NCBI RefSeq assembly: GCF_000332335.1
Contig: NZ_KB235948.1
Coordinates: forward strand, 2,666,340 to 2,730,339
Reading direction: 5' to 3'
Length of the DNA stretch: 64,000 bases
Source: Kamptonema formosum PCC 10802
GTDB lineage: Bacteria; Cyanobacteriota; Cyanobacteriia; Cyanobacteriales; Oscillatoriaceae
Shown one piece after another: positions 34,012-43,443 of this stretch. Under the pieces are notes generated by a model. The model saw only the letters and a list, made by a program, of their open reading frames with translations. It made no database searches and was not told the origin of the DNA. Numbering within the stretch: the first letter of the stretch is position 1; every line of letters begins with the position of its first letter. The position numbers and the translations under genes are program-made.

Positions 34012-36687
34012 TCAAACGATAGTGCCGTCGGAAAAGAATATCTGGAACTGCTCAAACGACAGGTCAATAAACCCATCGTTATTCCTGTCCCTGGAACCTG
34101 CCGGCCCATCTACGCCCCAGGGATTAAACACGACAATCCGCTCAGCGTCTGAGTCAGTCACATAAACATCCGTAACTGCATACGGGTGATTTGCCACTAT
34201 CAAACCGGCTGAACTAGCGGCACTTTCTCTGTCAGTAGAGGCCGCTACAAACCGGCCCGCATCAAACGCTTGGCTTATCCGCTCAAACGTGAAGTCCGCA
34301 AAGGTGCCGGTGGCGCGGCTATCTCCATCCCTAAACACATCCGCATTGCGGGAAGTCAGCTGGGAGAGCGCCTCAGAAACATCACCCCCCCGGCTAATCA
34401 ATTCATAGCCATTTGTCGCGTCACCTTTTTGCCACTGCTGCCACGCTGCGTAAGCTTTTTCCAGCAGCGCTATCCAAATGGGCCGGTTATTCGGGTTGCT
34501 GGGAACCTCCAGATTTTTGTCCTTAGCGCCGTATATCTCGCCGGCATACACTGCCACATCCTGATTCACTGTCACCCACTGCTCAGCGCCGTTTTCGTAG
34601 AAGCGCACGCCGTAGGTCCCGTCGCCGTTATCAAAGATCCCACCGGCAATCGCCTCACTCGATTTTCCTGGATTGTTCCCCGCCACCGGCCTGAACGTTG
34701 CGGCAACCGCCGCAATCAAAAAGCTGTCCGCAAACTGATTTTGACTCACCTGCGCAATTTGCGGCACATTTTCGCTGCCATACAGCGGTCCTGTTAGCCG
34801 CTGAAGCTCCAAGTTGAAAACCCTGGAATCCCCACTGCCGTCTGTCGCCGTGTACGAAGGATTGTAAGGCTGGACAATCCCGCGAAACCAGCGGTCAACA
34901 ATCTCCTTGAACGAATCTATTTTTACGGTTCCTAGACTGTTCGCTATCTTGCCCGCATCCTGAATAACCTGTTCCGAAATAAACGCTACATAGGGCGGCA
35001 AATCAAACTGCTTCTGATTCCCCACTAAGGCTTTAAAATCTTGCAACTCGGCTGCTGTGATGATATCATTGTCTGTCGATCTGTCAAATATCTGCAACAT
35101 GTCGTTGCGGCTTAATTGCCCATCTGCCGACAGCGTGAGGGCGTCTGTTCGCACTTCTTCATCTTGCAAGCTGTTCAAGTCGAGGGTTGGGTCTGGCAGC
35201 GGTGTCGAAACCAGACGGGCGTTCAAAGTGTAACTTCCTGTGGCGTCTTCATTAAAGCTAGTCACGCGCACGATGTACTCAGTTCCCGCATCTGCAGTGA
35301 AGGTCACGGCGGAGTTGAGGTCGCCCCGCGCCCGACCGAAATCTTTGCTTTCCGCCACCGGCATGCCGGTGAGGGCGTCTATCACTTGCAGATAAGTTTC
35401 AAACTGACTCGAAGTGGCTCTAATTTGCACAATTTGATCCGCAGGAACGCCTGTCAGCCGGTAGTCATCGCTGTAGGTTCCGGGACGTGTGGGGTTGTGC
35501 AAGTCCGTGGTGGCGAGGGAGTTGCTGAGGGAGGAGGAGACGGCGAGGGAAGCAACGATGGGGCTGGAGGCATCTGCCGTAAGGGTGAAATTGCCGGTGC
35601 CGGCAATTTTTGCCGGATCGCTCGTCACGCGAATTGCATATCGCACGCCTTCTTGTGCGGTAAAGTTGAGTGAGGAATTGCTGTCGCTGCCGGTGGGGAT
35701 GGCTTCTCCGGTGAGGGCGTCCACCAGTTCCAGGCGGGGGCTGAATTCGGTGGAGGTGAGGGTGACTTCTACCTGCTGACCGGCTGTTACCTCATCCAGG
35801 ATGTAGTCTTTGGCGAAAGTCCCCTCTTGCAGGGGGTTAACTTTGTCTTGAAACGACAAACTGCCATTAATGGTATCATCGCCAAGGATGAAGTCAGTCG
35901 CTTCAGCGCCGGTTAAGAAGCTGCCGTTTTTTAGGGTGCGGCGCGGCTCCCTGATTCCAGTGGTAATATAGTGTTTGTAGGCTCCCTCGAAGTTGAAACC
36001 GGCTGCCTGCAAGTCAGGGCTTGACTCTAAGTACGATCTGACATTAAAATTTTCTGTGGAGGCGCGTCCTTCGTTAATGCCGGTGCTTTCAAAGTGTTCT
36101 AGCAGCTGCAGGTTGTTGAGGCGGGCAGCCCGCAAGTCGGGATTGGCATTCCGGTAAAACTGAACATCAAACGCTGGGGAAAAGGGACGACTTTCCGCCA
36201 GACCGTAGTTTTCCAGGTGCTCTAACAGCTGCCGTCCTTTCACACCGGCAGCCAGCAAGTCTGGATTCTTGGCGAGATAGTAATTGGGGTCGAAGAAGGG
36301 GGATAATTTGCGCTGTTCCGCTAAGCCGGATAGCAGCAGGTGGTCGTAGGCTTGCTCCTGGTTGCCCTGAAAGGCTTGCTGTAAATCGGGGTTGGCTTCT
36401 AAATAATATTCTAAATCGATAAAGGGGGAAAATTTGCGCCCTTCCCGCAAGCCATAGTTTTGCAAGTGCTCGAAGAGCTGTTTGTTGGTGGTCAAGCCGG
36501 CAGCTTTCAGGTCAGGGTTGGCTTGCCGGTAGAAGTTGAGGTTGATGAGCGGGGAGAAGGGACGCCCTTCGTTGAGGCCAAACTGCTGGAAGTGAAGCCG
36601 CAGTTGTTGGTCAGCTGTCAGACCGGCTGCTGCTAAGTCTGGGTTGGCTTGCCGGTAGTAATTGACATCGAATAAGTCTTTGGCCAC
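34012..36687 (-). CDS. Calpain (C2)-fold protein with N-terminal NPDL repeats and PPC domains; catalytic Cys replaced
   Basis: Residues about 5-255 hold six repeats of about 42 aa with the pattern D-x-x-Y-Y-x-x-x-N-P-D-L-x-A-A-G ... L-x-E-H ... G-L-x-E-G-R. Residues about 275-375 and 390-490 look like two pre-peptidase C-terminal (PPC) beta domains (GTGNFTLTAD, ATGSYTLNARL). From about 570 a calpain catalytic domain follows. The Cys block reads QNQFADSFLIAAVAATF, with Ser655 where calpains have Cys (usually GDCWFLA); the codon is AGC. His834 (NHPYAVTDVYV) and Asn855 (VFNPWGVDG) are kept. No signal peptide is seen. It is probably not a normal Cys protease: either inactive and binding, or a Ser variant. 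Confidence 0.8.
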   Translation of the reverse strand: MAKDLFDVNYYRQANPDLAAAGLTADQQLRLHFQQFGLNEGRPFSPLINLNFYRQANPDLKAAGLTTNKQLFEHLQNYGLREGRKFSPFIDLEYYLEANPDLQQAFQGNQEQAYDHLLLSGLAEQRKLSPFFDPNYYLAKNPDLLAAGVKGRQLLEHLENYGLAESRPFSPAFDVQFYRNANPDLRAARLNNLQLLEHFESTGINEGRASTENFNVRSYLESSPDLQAAGFNFEGAYKHYITTGIREPRRTLKNGSFLTGAEATDFILGDDTINGSLSFQDKVNPLQEGTFAKDYILDEVTAGQQVEVTLTSTEFSPRLELVDALTGEAIPTGSDSNSSLNFTAQEGVRYAIRVTSDPAKIAGTGNFTLTADASSPIVASLAVSSSLSNSLATTDLHNPTRPGTYSDDYRLTGVPADQIVQIRATSSQFETYLQVIDALTGMPVAESKDFGRARGDLNSAVTFTADAGTEYIVRVTSFNEDATGSYTLNARLVSTPLPDPTLDLNSLQDEEVRTDALTLSADGQLSRNDMLQIFDRSTDNDIITAAELQDFKALVGNQKQFDLPPYVAFISEQVIQDAGKIANSLGTVKIDSFKEIVDRWFRGIVQPYNPSYTATDGSGDSRVFNLELQRLTGPLYGSENVPQIAQVSQNQFADSFLIAAVAATFRPVAGNNPGKSSEAIAGGIFDNGDGTYGVRFYENGAEQWVTVNQDVAVYAGEIYGAKDKNLEVPSNPNNRPIWIALLEKAYAAWQQWQKGDATNGYELISRGGDVSEALSQLTSRNADVFRDGDSRATGTFADFTFERISQAFDAGRFVAASTDRESAASSAGLIVANHPYAVTDVYVTDSDAERIVVFNPWGVDGPAGSRDRNNDGFIDLSFEQFQIFFSDGTIV

Positions 36688-36870
36688 AGGTTGTTGCTGC
36701 TCGATTAGGGAGTTATGTAATATTATTTTAACGTGCCGGTGGTGAGTCGTAGTCGTAGCGTTACGGAGTAACGCTACTGGGAACGAGGGGATAGACGGAA
36801 TATCAAGAAAGCAGGTTTCTTTAAGATTCGCTTTCTTTGGGTGCGTGCCGGTTTAGCACGCACCTGAATT

Positions 36871-37806
36871 CTAAAGGGATGAGAGGATTTCGTCGTCCGT
36901 GGACAAGTCCACTTCGGCGCTGTCCCGACCGGCAGCCAGGTAATCGTTCTCGAATGAGTCTTTCAGCCCAGAAACCAGGTCAAATTCTGGTGTCCAGTTC
37001 AGTTCAGTCATGGCTTTGCCGACACCGGCAAAGAAGTGCTGCACTCGCATCGGGAAAGCTTTGCGCTTGCCGAAATCAAATTTTTTGGGATCGTAATGCA
37101 CGATTTGCACTGATTCAGGGGATTTGCCGGCGGCGGCGGCGCAGGCGCGGGCTAATCCGTCGAAGGTGACGTAGCGCTCGCCAGATATATTATATATCTG
37201 ACCGATTGCTTTTTCATTGCCGAGTGCGGCGGCCATCGCACCGGCCAAGTCTTTGCAGTGACCCAGCTGCGTGAAGTGCAGTCCGTTTCCGGGGATGGGA
37301 ATCGGGCGATCGCGGACGATGCGGTCGAAAAACCACGCTTCTAAATCGTTGTAGTTTTGAGGGCCATAGATATACGTCGGGCGAATGGCAGTAAAGGGCA
37401 ATCCCTGTTCTGCTAAGTAAGCTTCCGTTTCGTATTTGCCCTTATGCCGGCTTTTCGGGTCAACCGGATCGCCCTCAATATGGGGCATCTGGTCAGATTT
37501 CTGGTAGACGCCGGCGGAACTCATATATATAAAGTGCCGCACCCGACCTTTAAATATCTCTGCCAGGGGTTGGGTGTCGCTCAGTTCGCGGCCATTGTTG
37601 TCATAAATGGCGTCAAATTCTTCCCCAGCTAACTTTTCTTTCAGTTGGGCGGCGTCGGTGCGGTCGCCGTGAATTTGCTTGACTCCTTCTACGGGTGCCG
37701 GCTTGTTGCCGCGATTGAAGAGCACCACGTCGTGCCCTCGCTCGATCAGGATTTTTGTCAGATACACCCCGATAAACCGAGTGCCGCCCATCATTAAGAT
37801 TCGCAT
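36871..37806 (-). CDS. NAD-dependent epimerase/dehydratase-like protein, CSP41 type
   Basis: Start set at MRILMMGGTRFIGVYLTKIL (37806), with GGGAGAAG upstream; 12 extra in-frame codons precede it. Rossmann motif GGTRFIG at residues 8-14. FIYMSSAGVYQKSDQMPHIE and IRPTYIYGPQNYNDLEAWFF follow. The sequence resembles plant chloroplast CSP41b and its cyanobacterial relatives, atypical SDR proteins that bind RNA and ribosomes and can act as weak endoribonucleases. Length 311 aa fits. Confidence 0.88.
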   Translation of the reverse strand: MRILMMGGTRFIGVYLTKILIERGHDVVLFNRGNKPAPVEGVKQIHGDRTDAAQLKEKLAGEEFDAIYDNNGRELSDTQPLAEIFKGRVRHFIYMSSAGVYQKSDQMPHIEGDPVDPKSRHKGKYETEAYLAEQGLPFTAIRPTYIYGPQNYNDLEAWFFDRIVRDRPIPIPGNGLHFTQLGHCKDLAGAMAAALGNEKAIGQIYNISGERYVTFDGLARACAAAAGKSPESVQIVHYDPKKFDFGKRKAFPMRVQHFFAGVGKAMTELNWTPEFDLVSGLKDSFENDYLAAGRDSAEVDLSTDDEILSSL

Positions 37807-38067
37807 TTTTCTTCTCCCTCTCTCTTGGCCGGTAGAGGCCACTATCTTGCAGTTTGCCCTTAGCTATATTATATCAGATCCGGTGGCTTTTGGTGTGGCA
37901 GATAGGAGCGGTATCGCTCATATCCTTCCCTGTGTGGGGGCGGGTTTATAAATATTCTCGGCTTTTCCGATAAATTGCTGGCGAACCCGCGCCTACAAGC
38001 CTTTATATACAAAAGCGATCGGACATGATATCACACCTTGTCGGGGCGGCGGGATGCCGGCCCTTTG

Positions 38068-38739
38068 CTAAAGTTTCAGCTGAGTCACGGCAATTTTACC
38101 AGAAAAGCAGACATCCACATCGGTGCCGGCTGCCCGCCGGCGTTTGGCGTATTCTCCCACATAGTAATATTCATCGCCCTCAACTCGGTAATTCACCGGC
38201 AGCGGTTCGGTGCACGCCGGGCAAAACACCACCTCTGGATCGGGTTCTCCTGGCAGCAGATGAGGCAAATTCACATTCCAGAACGTTCCCGCTTCCAGGG
38301 GGCGGGTGAGTAAATCTGCTAGCACACCGGCAGTCCACCGCGCCGCGAGATCCCAGTCAACAAGTCGGCTTTTGCGGTAGTGGGAAATGGCGACTCCCCC
38401 AATCCCGTGCAGCGCCGCTTCCCGCGCCGCCGCGACGGTTCCTGAAATGTAGATATCCGCCCCCAGATTGCCACCGGCATTGATGCCAGACAGCACCCAT
38501 TTGACATCCGGGCAGAGATGTGTTATTGCCAGGCGGGTGCAGTCGGCGGGGGTGCCGGCAACGGCATACTCGGTGGCTGAGCGCTGGTGGACGCGGATCA
38601 GCGAGGTGGTGACTCGATGGCCACATCCCGACCACTCCTCTTTGGGCGCGACGAGGATGCCGGTGCCGTTGAGGGCTTTGTGCAGCGCCCGAATGCCAGG
38701 GGCGTCGATGCCGTCGTCGTTGGTTAATATTAGTGTCAT
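38068..38739 (-). CDS. surE: 5'-nucleotidase SurE
   Basis: Metal-dependent nucleoside monophosphate phosphatase. MTLILTNDDGIDAPGIRALH contains the paired Asp metal ligands (residues 8-9). VAPKEEWSGCGHRVT has the Ser ligand, and WVLSGINAGGNLGADIYISG the Asn ligand and SGT block. Length 223 aa is slightly shorter than usual. Divergent from the giant helicase gene, with a 128-bp gap. Confidence 0.93.
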   Translation of the reverse strand: MTLILTNDDGIDAPGIRALHKALNGTGILVAPKEEWSGCGHRVTTSLIRVHQRSATEYAVAGTPADCTRLAITHLCPDVKWVLSGINAGGNLGADIYISGTVAAAREAALHGIGGVAISHYRKSRLVDWDLAARWTAGVLADLLTRPLEAGTFWNVNLPHLLPGEPDPEVVFCPACTEPLPVNYRVEGDEYYYVGEYAKRRRAAGTDVDVCFSGKIAVTQLKL

Positions 38740-38867
38740 CTGTCGTTCTGTCAGTCAATCCTAGATCGCAGCACCAACTTTCCAGCATATCTTCAATTCG
38801 CCGGCGCTGCACGCCACCCCGCCCAACATGTTAATTTTTGTTACAATCCGGTTCGCTGTTCGTTTAT

Positions 38868-41800
38868 ATGAGAGAAGATAAGAAATTAATTGGCTGTAAT
38901 ATCAGGTGCGAACCAGGAGAAGGACTGATGTATGTTTACGCTACGCCTGAGTGCAAACGAAAGGCAAAGCAGTACAATGTAGAGGACGTGGTTGACAAAC
39001 TTTGTGAGGAGGAGAACCCCCTGTCGCGCTTCAGGAGGTTCTCTCATGTCTACTTAAAAAAGACAGTGGACAGAAATCTCAGACTGATTGCCAAGCTCGT
39101 CGAAACCTCGGAGCGCGAGCCGGTGCTGTGCTTGCTCGATATTCTCAAACGCGGGGATGCAGAATATGAAAAAGACTTCTGCTTTGAACCAGAAAGCTTT
39201 GGCGAGAATCGTTTAGAGCCTTTGCTGGAGATAGAACAGCTGCGGGAGTGGCTGAATGAACAGCAAAATTTGCCAGAGGTTTCGGAGAGCCAAGCCCAGC
39301 GGATTCCAGAGGAGTTACGTCTTTGGCTAGAGCGGCCAGAGTGGGGGCTGGAGGCCCAAGAACTTGTCATCTGTGAGAGCGAGGAATGGGTTCGCCGGTT
39401 CAAGCTAGACACAATCAAACTGGACTGGTATTTCTACTGGGAGATTGTTTTCAAGCTCATTGAAAATACCAGCAGTGAGAGCCAGGAATTGGCCGAGGAG
39501 GAAACTGAGTGGCGGGGAGTGAAGCTGTGCGGAAATACCGACGGGCGGTATGTGCTGTTCAGCCGGATAGAAACGGCGGAAACAGCGGACACAGCGGCGC
39601 GAAAAGTCATCTTTCTGCTGGCTCCATTTAATCGCAAACCCGCGCCAAAAGAAATAGAAGAAGTGCGGCGGGGAACCAATATTTTCCCATTAGATAGCAG
39701 CCTGCTGTCGGGAGCGTTAGCGCTGAAAGACTTGGCCCCCTATGCCCGACGTTCCTATCCGGGCTATATGCTTTACGATAAGGAAAGCTGGCGTGAAATA
39801 GAGTGCGATGATGAGGCAAATATAGCTCTCTCAGCTGAAGAGGAGCAAATTCTACTGTCGGTGTCAGCGCCGGGGAACAAATCCCTGCCAATCTTTATTA
39901 ATGGACGAGCCGGCAGCGGCAAGTCTACCATTCTATTTTACCTGTTTGCCGACTATTGCGCTCGCCACCAGGAGTATTGCCAACAGCAGGGAAAAAGCTT
40001 CGGTGAGACACCCCACCCCCTGTTCCTCACTTACAGTAAAAGCCTGCTAGAGATCGCTCAGAAGGTGGTGGGCCGGATTGTCGCGTCCCATCACAAGTTT
40101 GTGGCGAAAAGGACGGAAGAGAGCCAGAAACTTTCTGCTGAGAACTTGCAGCCACTTTTCAAGACATTTCGGGATTTTATCCTAGACCTGCTTCCGCCAG
40201 ACGAGCGCGATCGCTTCCAGCCAGAGAAGGAAATTTCATTCTATCACTTCCGGGAGCTCTACAAGAAGTGCAAGCTGCCAGAAGCGAAAGATAAAGATTG
40301 CCCTCCCGAACTCTGCTGGCACATCATCAAAACCTTCATCAAAGGGTACGATCTCGACGAGGAAGTAGACCCGGAATACTACCGGTCGTTTGTGCCCAGA
40401 AGAGAGCGCACTGTAGATCCGGAGCTGTTCAAAAAGATTTACAAAACCATTTGGGAGAGGTGGTACAAAAATCTGACAGCGGCGGATAGCGAAGGCTACT
40501 GGGACGATCAGGACTTGGTGAGAAAAGTTCTAGAATCCGGGAGTTACCCTCACGACTACACCGCCATCTTCTGCGACGAAGCTCAGGACTTCACGAGTTT
40601 GGAGCTCAAGCTAATCCGACAGCTGTCAGTTTTCTCCCAGTATGACTTTGGATACCAGCCGGTGCCCAGTTTGCCCTTTGCATTTGCCGGCGATCCGTTC
40701 CAAACCTTAAACCCGACGGGATTTCGCTGGGAAAGAGTTGGGTCTTCTTTCTATAGCGAAGTAATCGCCAACCCGATCGGTGGCAAGAAGCTGGATCTCG
40801 AAATGAACTTTCAGCAGCTAGAATTAAACTACCGCTCCAGTCGCCCCATCGTCCGGCTCACCAATTTGATACAGCTGTGGCGCTGCGTTCGCTTTGGGCT
40901 AGACGACCTCAAACCCCAGAAACCCTGGCAGAATAAAGACAGTTCCCTGGAGCCGCAAAAGTTCATATTGGGCGAAAACCTCTCCCTGGAAAAGCTGAAA
41001 GCCCACATTCAAAAGAAGCCCATCTTTATTATACCTTGTGAGGCGGGCGGCGAAATCGACTACATCCGCAATGACGAGGTTCTGCACGAGATATTCCCGG
41101 ACGTGACAGAGGAGAATCCGCCTGAGAACCTGTACAGCGCTATCAAAGCAAAGGGACTGGAGTTCCCTCTGGTTGTCCTCTATAAGTTTGGAGACGAGCT
41201 TCACAAAAGATACAGCCACAAGGTGGTTTGGGATAGTGCCGGCGAGCGCTCAGACCATTTAGTGGGGCTGGAATACTTTTTCAACAAGCTGTATGTGGCT
41301 GCCAGCCGCGCGATGTCAGACTTGTTTGTGATAGACTCAAAAGAAGGAGATCGCATGCTTTGGCAGTACGCCGGCGGCTCCGAGATAGAGCGATTCCTGC
41401 AGCTGGCTAGCGGTGGCGCAAACTGGAAAGACCTTGTGGGAACCCTCGCCCTTGGCGAAGATATAGCAGCGCTAGATAAAGATAACCGGCAGTCTCAAGC
41501 TGAGCAGTTGAAAAAGCGGGGGATGCAGGAAAAAGACCCGCAAGACTTGCGAGCCGCCGGTAAATTCTACAGAGCGCTTGGGTGTGCAGAAGAAGCCAAA
41601 CGCTGCGCTGCGTCCGCCTTGAAATTCGACCGGCAATACAGGGAAGCCGGTCAGCTTTTCCTGGAACTCGGCGAACAAAAGCTGGCTTGGGAATGCTTCT
41701 GGGATGGACTGTGCTGGCAAAATTTGCTAGAATGGCACTTGGGAGATCCTGAGGGCAAGAGAGAATACCGCCCCCTGGTTGAGTTCATGGCTGAAACCCC

Positions 41801-43088
41801 AAAAACCCAAGAGGGGATTAACGATTTTACAGAATTCCTGGAAACCCTTGAACTCGAACAGCTCAAAGAGAATCGCAAGCGCCAGCAATGGCAGAAAGCC
41901 GTGGGAGAGTATGCGGGTCTAATCCAAGGTTTGACGATCTTCCAGCAAGTTCACCAGCCAAACTGGCAGCGGTTTGGGGACATCGTAGAAAAGTTGGCAG
42001 AGGCTCGCTATAGTGGAATGCGCGAGCTAGCGGGAGACTGTTTCTTCCGCACCGGCACCCGCGAGAACCTGGAACGCGCTGTGGAGTGCTGGGAGACTTG
42101 CGGCGCAACGCAAAAGCGCGAGTATTACTTGGCTAAAGCTGAGTTAAGTAAACTTCTTCCAGAGCGCCTGGAATATTTGGAAAAGGCAAAGGATTTCCAG
42201 CGCCTGCTGGGAGAGTGGGAGCGTGCCGGCAAACCAGTCACCCCGCTGTGGTCAAAATATGTTGAGCCGATTCTGGACAGCCAGAAGCGTTACGCGGATC
42301 TGGCTGAGTGTTTAATTCGCGGGAATCAGTGGCTCAAAGCCATAGAAGTGCTGGAAAAACACCCAGAAACCGCAAGTTTGGGCTTTTATGTCGTGCGGGA
42401 GCTGGCTGGATCGAACCTAGCGGCAGAGAATTTTCTGGAGGATATGTGCCGGCGCTACGAGAGATTCATCAGCACCCATGTCCTCGCCAATCCCAACTGG
42501 CTGCAGCACGTTTCGGCGCAGGATGTGGGAGCCGCACTGGAGAAAACGGGAGAGCTGGTGGCCACCTTAAAGTTTTACGAGGGATTCACTGAAAGCCGCG
42601 ACCAAACCCTGAAACAGTTGGCGCGTCAGCGATGGCTGAAGAACAAGATAAAGCAGGCGGATTACCACCAGAATAAAGGAGAAACGAACAGATCGGAAGA
42701 AATCCGGGCGGAAATTTTACGCAAGGCAAATGAGTGGCGAATTTCGACCGCCCGACTGATTTGCCGGCACGCCGGTGCGCCGGTGCGAGAATTTTTCCTG
42801 GATGGCAGCAGCCGGTACAGAATTGGGCGCTTCAGTTCGGAAGCCGGTCGCGACGATATCATCGACCTGCAAAAATTCCCGCAAGGCGAGTATATCTCCC
42901 GCAGTCACGCTGAAATTTATCAAGAGGGCGGGGAGTGGAAAGTCTTAGATACAGGATCGCGCGCAGGGGTGTTCATTCAGCGTGCCGGTCAGGAGCGCCG
43001 GCATGCTAAAGTTGATGTGCCGGAAATTATAAAAGCCGGTGATGAGGTTGTTTTTGCCACTATTCCCTTCCTGTTTCAAACACCTTGA
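38868..43088 (+). CDS. SF1 (UvrD/Rep-like) helicase with helical-repeat region and C-terminal FHA domain
   Basis: I start at the ATG (MREDKKLIGCNIRCEPGEGL); an in-frame TTG lies 30 nt upstream. Residues 1-340 are a unique N-terminal region. Walker A is GRAGSGKS at 346-353, Walker B FCDEAQDF with D570/E571, motif III FAFAGDPFQTLNPTGFRW, motif IV-like LELNYRSSRPIVRLTNLIQL, motif V AIKAKGLEFPLVVLYKF, motif VI LYVAASRAMSDLFVID. Residues about 870-1290 are paired helices (TPR-like, with EEAKRCAASALKF, LEWHLGDPEGKREYRPLVEF). About 1312-1400 form an FHA domain (YRIGRFSSEAGRDDI, YISRSHAEIYQE, VLDTGSRAGVFI), a phosphothreonine reader. Probably a nucleic-acid translocase guided by protein phosphorylation. 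This domain set is not one I know from a named system. Confidence 0.88.
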   Translation: MREDKKLIGCNIRCEPGEGLMYVYATPECKRKAKQYNVEDVVDKLCEEENPLSRFRRFSHVYLKKTVDRNLRLIAKLVETSEREPVLCLLDILKRGDAEYEKDFCFEPESFGENRLEPLLEIEQLREWLNEQQNLPEVSESQAQRIPEELRLWLERPEWGLEAQELVICESEEWVRRFKLDTIKLDWYFYWEIVFKLIENTSSESQELAEEETEWRGVKLCGNTDGRYVLFSRIETAETADTAARKVIFLLAPFNRKPAPKEIEEVRRGTNIFPLDSSLLSGALALKDLAPYARRSYPGYMLYDKESWREIECDDEANIALSAEEEQILLSVSAPGNKSLPIFINGRAGSGKSTILFYLFADYCARHQEYCQQQGKSFGETPHPLFLTYSKSLLEIAQKVVGRIVASHHKFVAKRTEESQKLSAENLQPLFKTFRDFILDLLPPDERDRFQPEKEISFYHFRELYKKCKLPEAKDKDCPPELCWHIIKTFIKGYDLDEEVDPEYYRSFVPRRERTVDPELFKKIYKTIWERWYKNLTAADSEGYWDDQDLVRKVLESGSYPHDYTAIFCDEAQDFTSLELKLIRQLSVFSQYDFGYQPVPSLPFAFAGDPFQTLNPTGFRWERVGSSFYSEVIANPIGGKKLDLEMNFQQLELNYRSSRPIVRLTNLIQLWRCVRFGLDDLKPQKPWQNKDSSLEPQKFILGENLSLEKLKAHIQKKPIFIIPCEAGGEIDYIRNDEVLHEIFPDVTEENPPENLYSAIKAKGLEFPLVVLYKFGDELHKRYSHKVVWDSAGERSDHLVGLEYFFNKLYVAASRAMSDLFVIDSKEGDRMLWQYAGGSEIERFLQLASGGANWKDLVGTLALGEDIAALDKDNRQSQAEQLKKRGMQEKDPQDLRAAGKFYRALGCAEEAKRCAASALKFDRQYREAGQLFLELGEQKLAWECFWDGLCWQNLLEWHLGDPEGKREYRPLVEFMAETPKTQEGINDFTEFLETLELEQLKENRKRQQWQKAVGEYAGLIQGLTIFQQVHQPNWQRFGDIVEKLAEARYSGMRELAGDCFFRTGTRENLERAVECWETCGATQKREYYLAKAELSKLLPERLEYLEKAKDFQRLLGEWERAGKPVTPLWSKYVEPILDSQKRYADLAECLIRGNQWLKAIEVLEKHPETASLGFYVVRELAGSNLAAENFLEDMCRRYERFISTHVLANPNWLQHVSAQDVGAALEKTGELVATLKFYEGFTESRDQTLKQLARQRWLKNKIKQADYHQNKGETNRSEEIRAEILRKANEWRISTARLICRHAGAPVREFFLDGSSRYRIGRFSSEAGRDDIIDLQKFPQGEYISRSHAEIYQEGGEWKVLDTGSRAGVFIQRAGQERRHAKVDVPEIIKAGDEVVFATIPFLFQTP

Positions 43089-43443
43089 AACCGGGCGGAT
43101 AAGCGGGGAGCCCTAGCTGGACATTCCTGCGATGAAGAACCCCACCCCCCAACCCCCTCCCCGCACGCGGGGAGGGGGAGCAACAGGGGATGACCCTCGT
43201 TCCCCGGTCCCTCAGGGGAGATGCCCAAAAGGAGGCTGCGGATATATCTCGTAGGACAGGCGTCGCGCTTGCGCGCCGAAGGACGCTAACGCCTGTGCCA
43301 ATCTGTCCCCGTTTCCTTGAGAGCGAGCGAGATGACATTTTTCCCTGCAGCTGTTAATATACTGCAGAGTGCGAGAAAATGGAAACAAAACGTTTCCCCG
43401 CCAAACCACACAGAAGCTAAGTTAAACCACCCAGTTTAGCCCA
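43089..43443. other. Intergenic region with hairpin
   Basis: 43153-43178 CCCCCTCCCCGCACGCGGGG plus AGGGGG is a strong hairpin. The following DNA contains GTAGGACAGGCGTCGCG, a copy of the short GGCAGGCG-type repeat. No gene. Confidence 0.6.
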
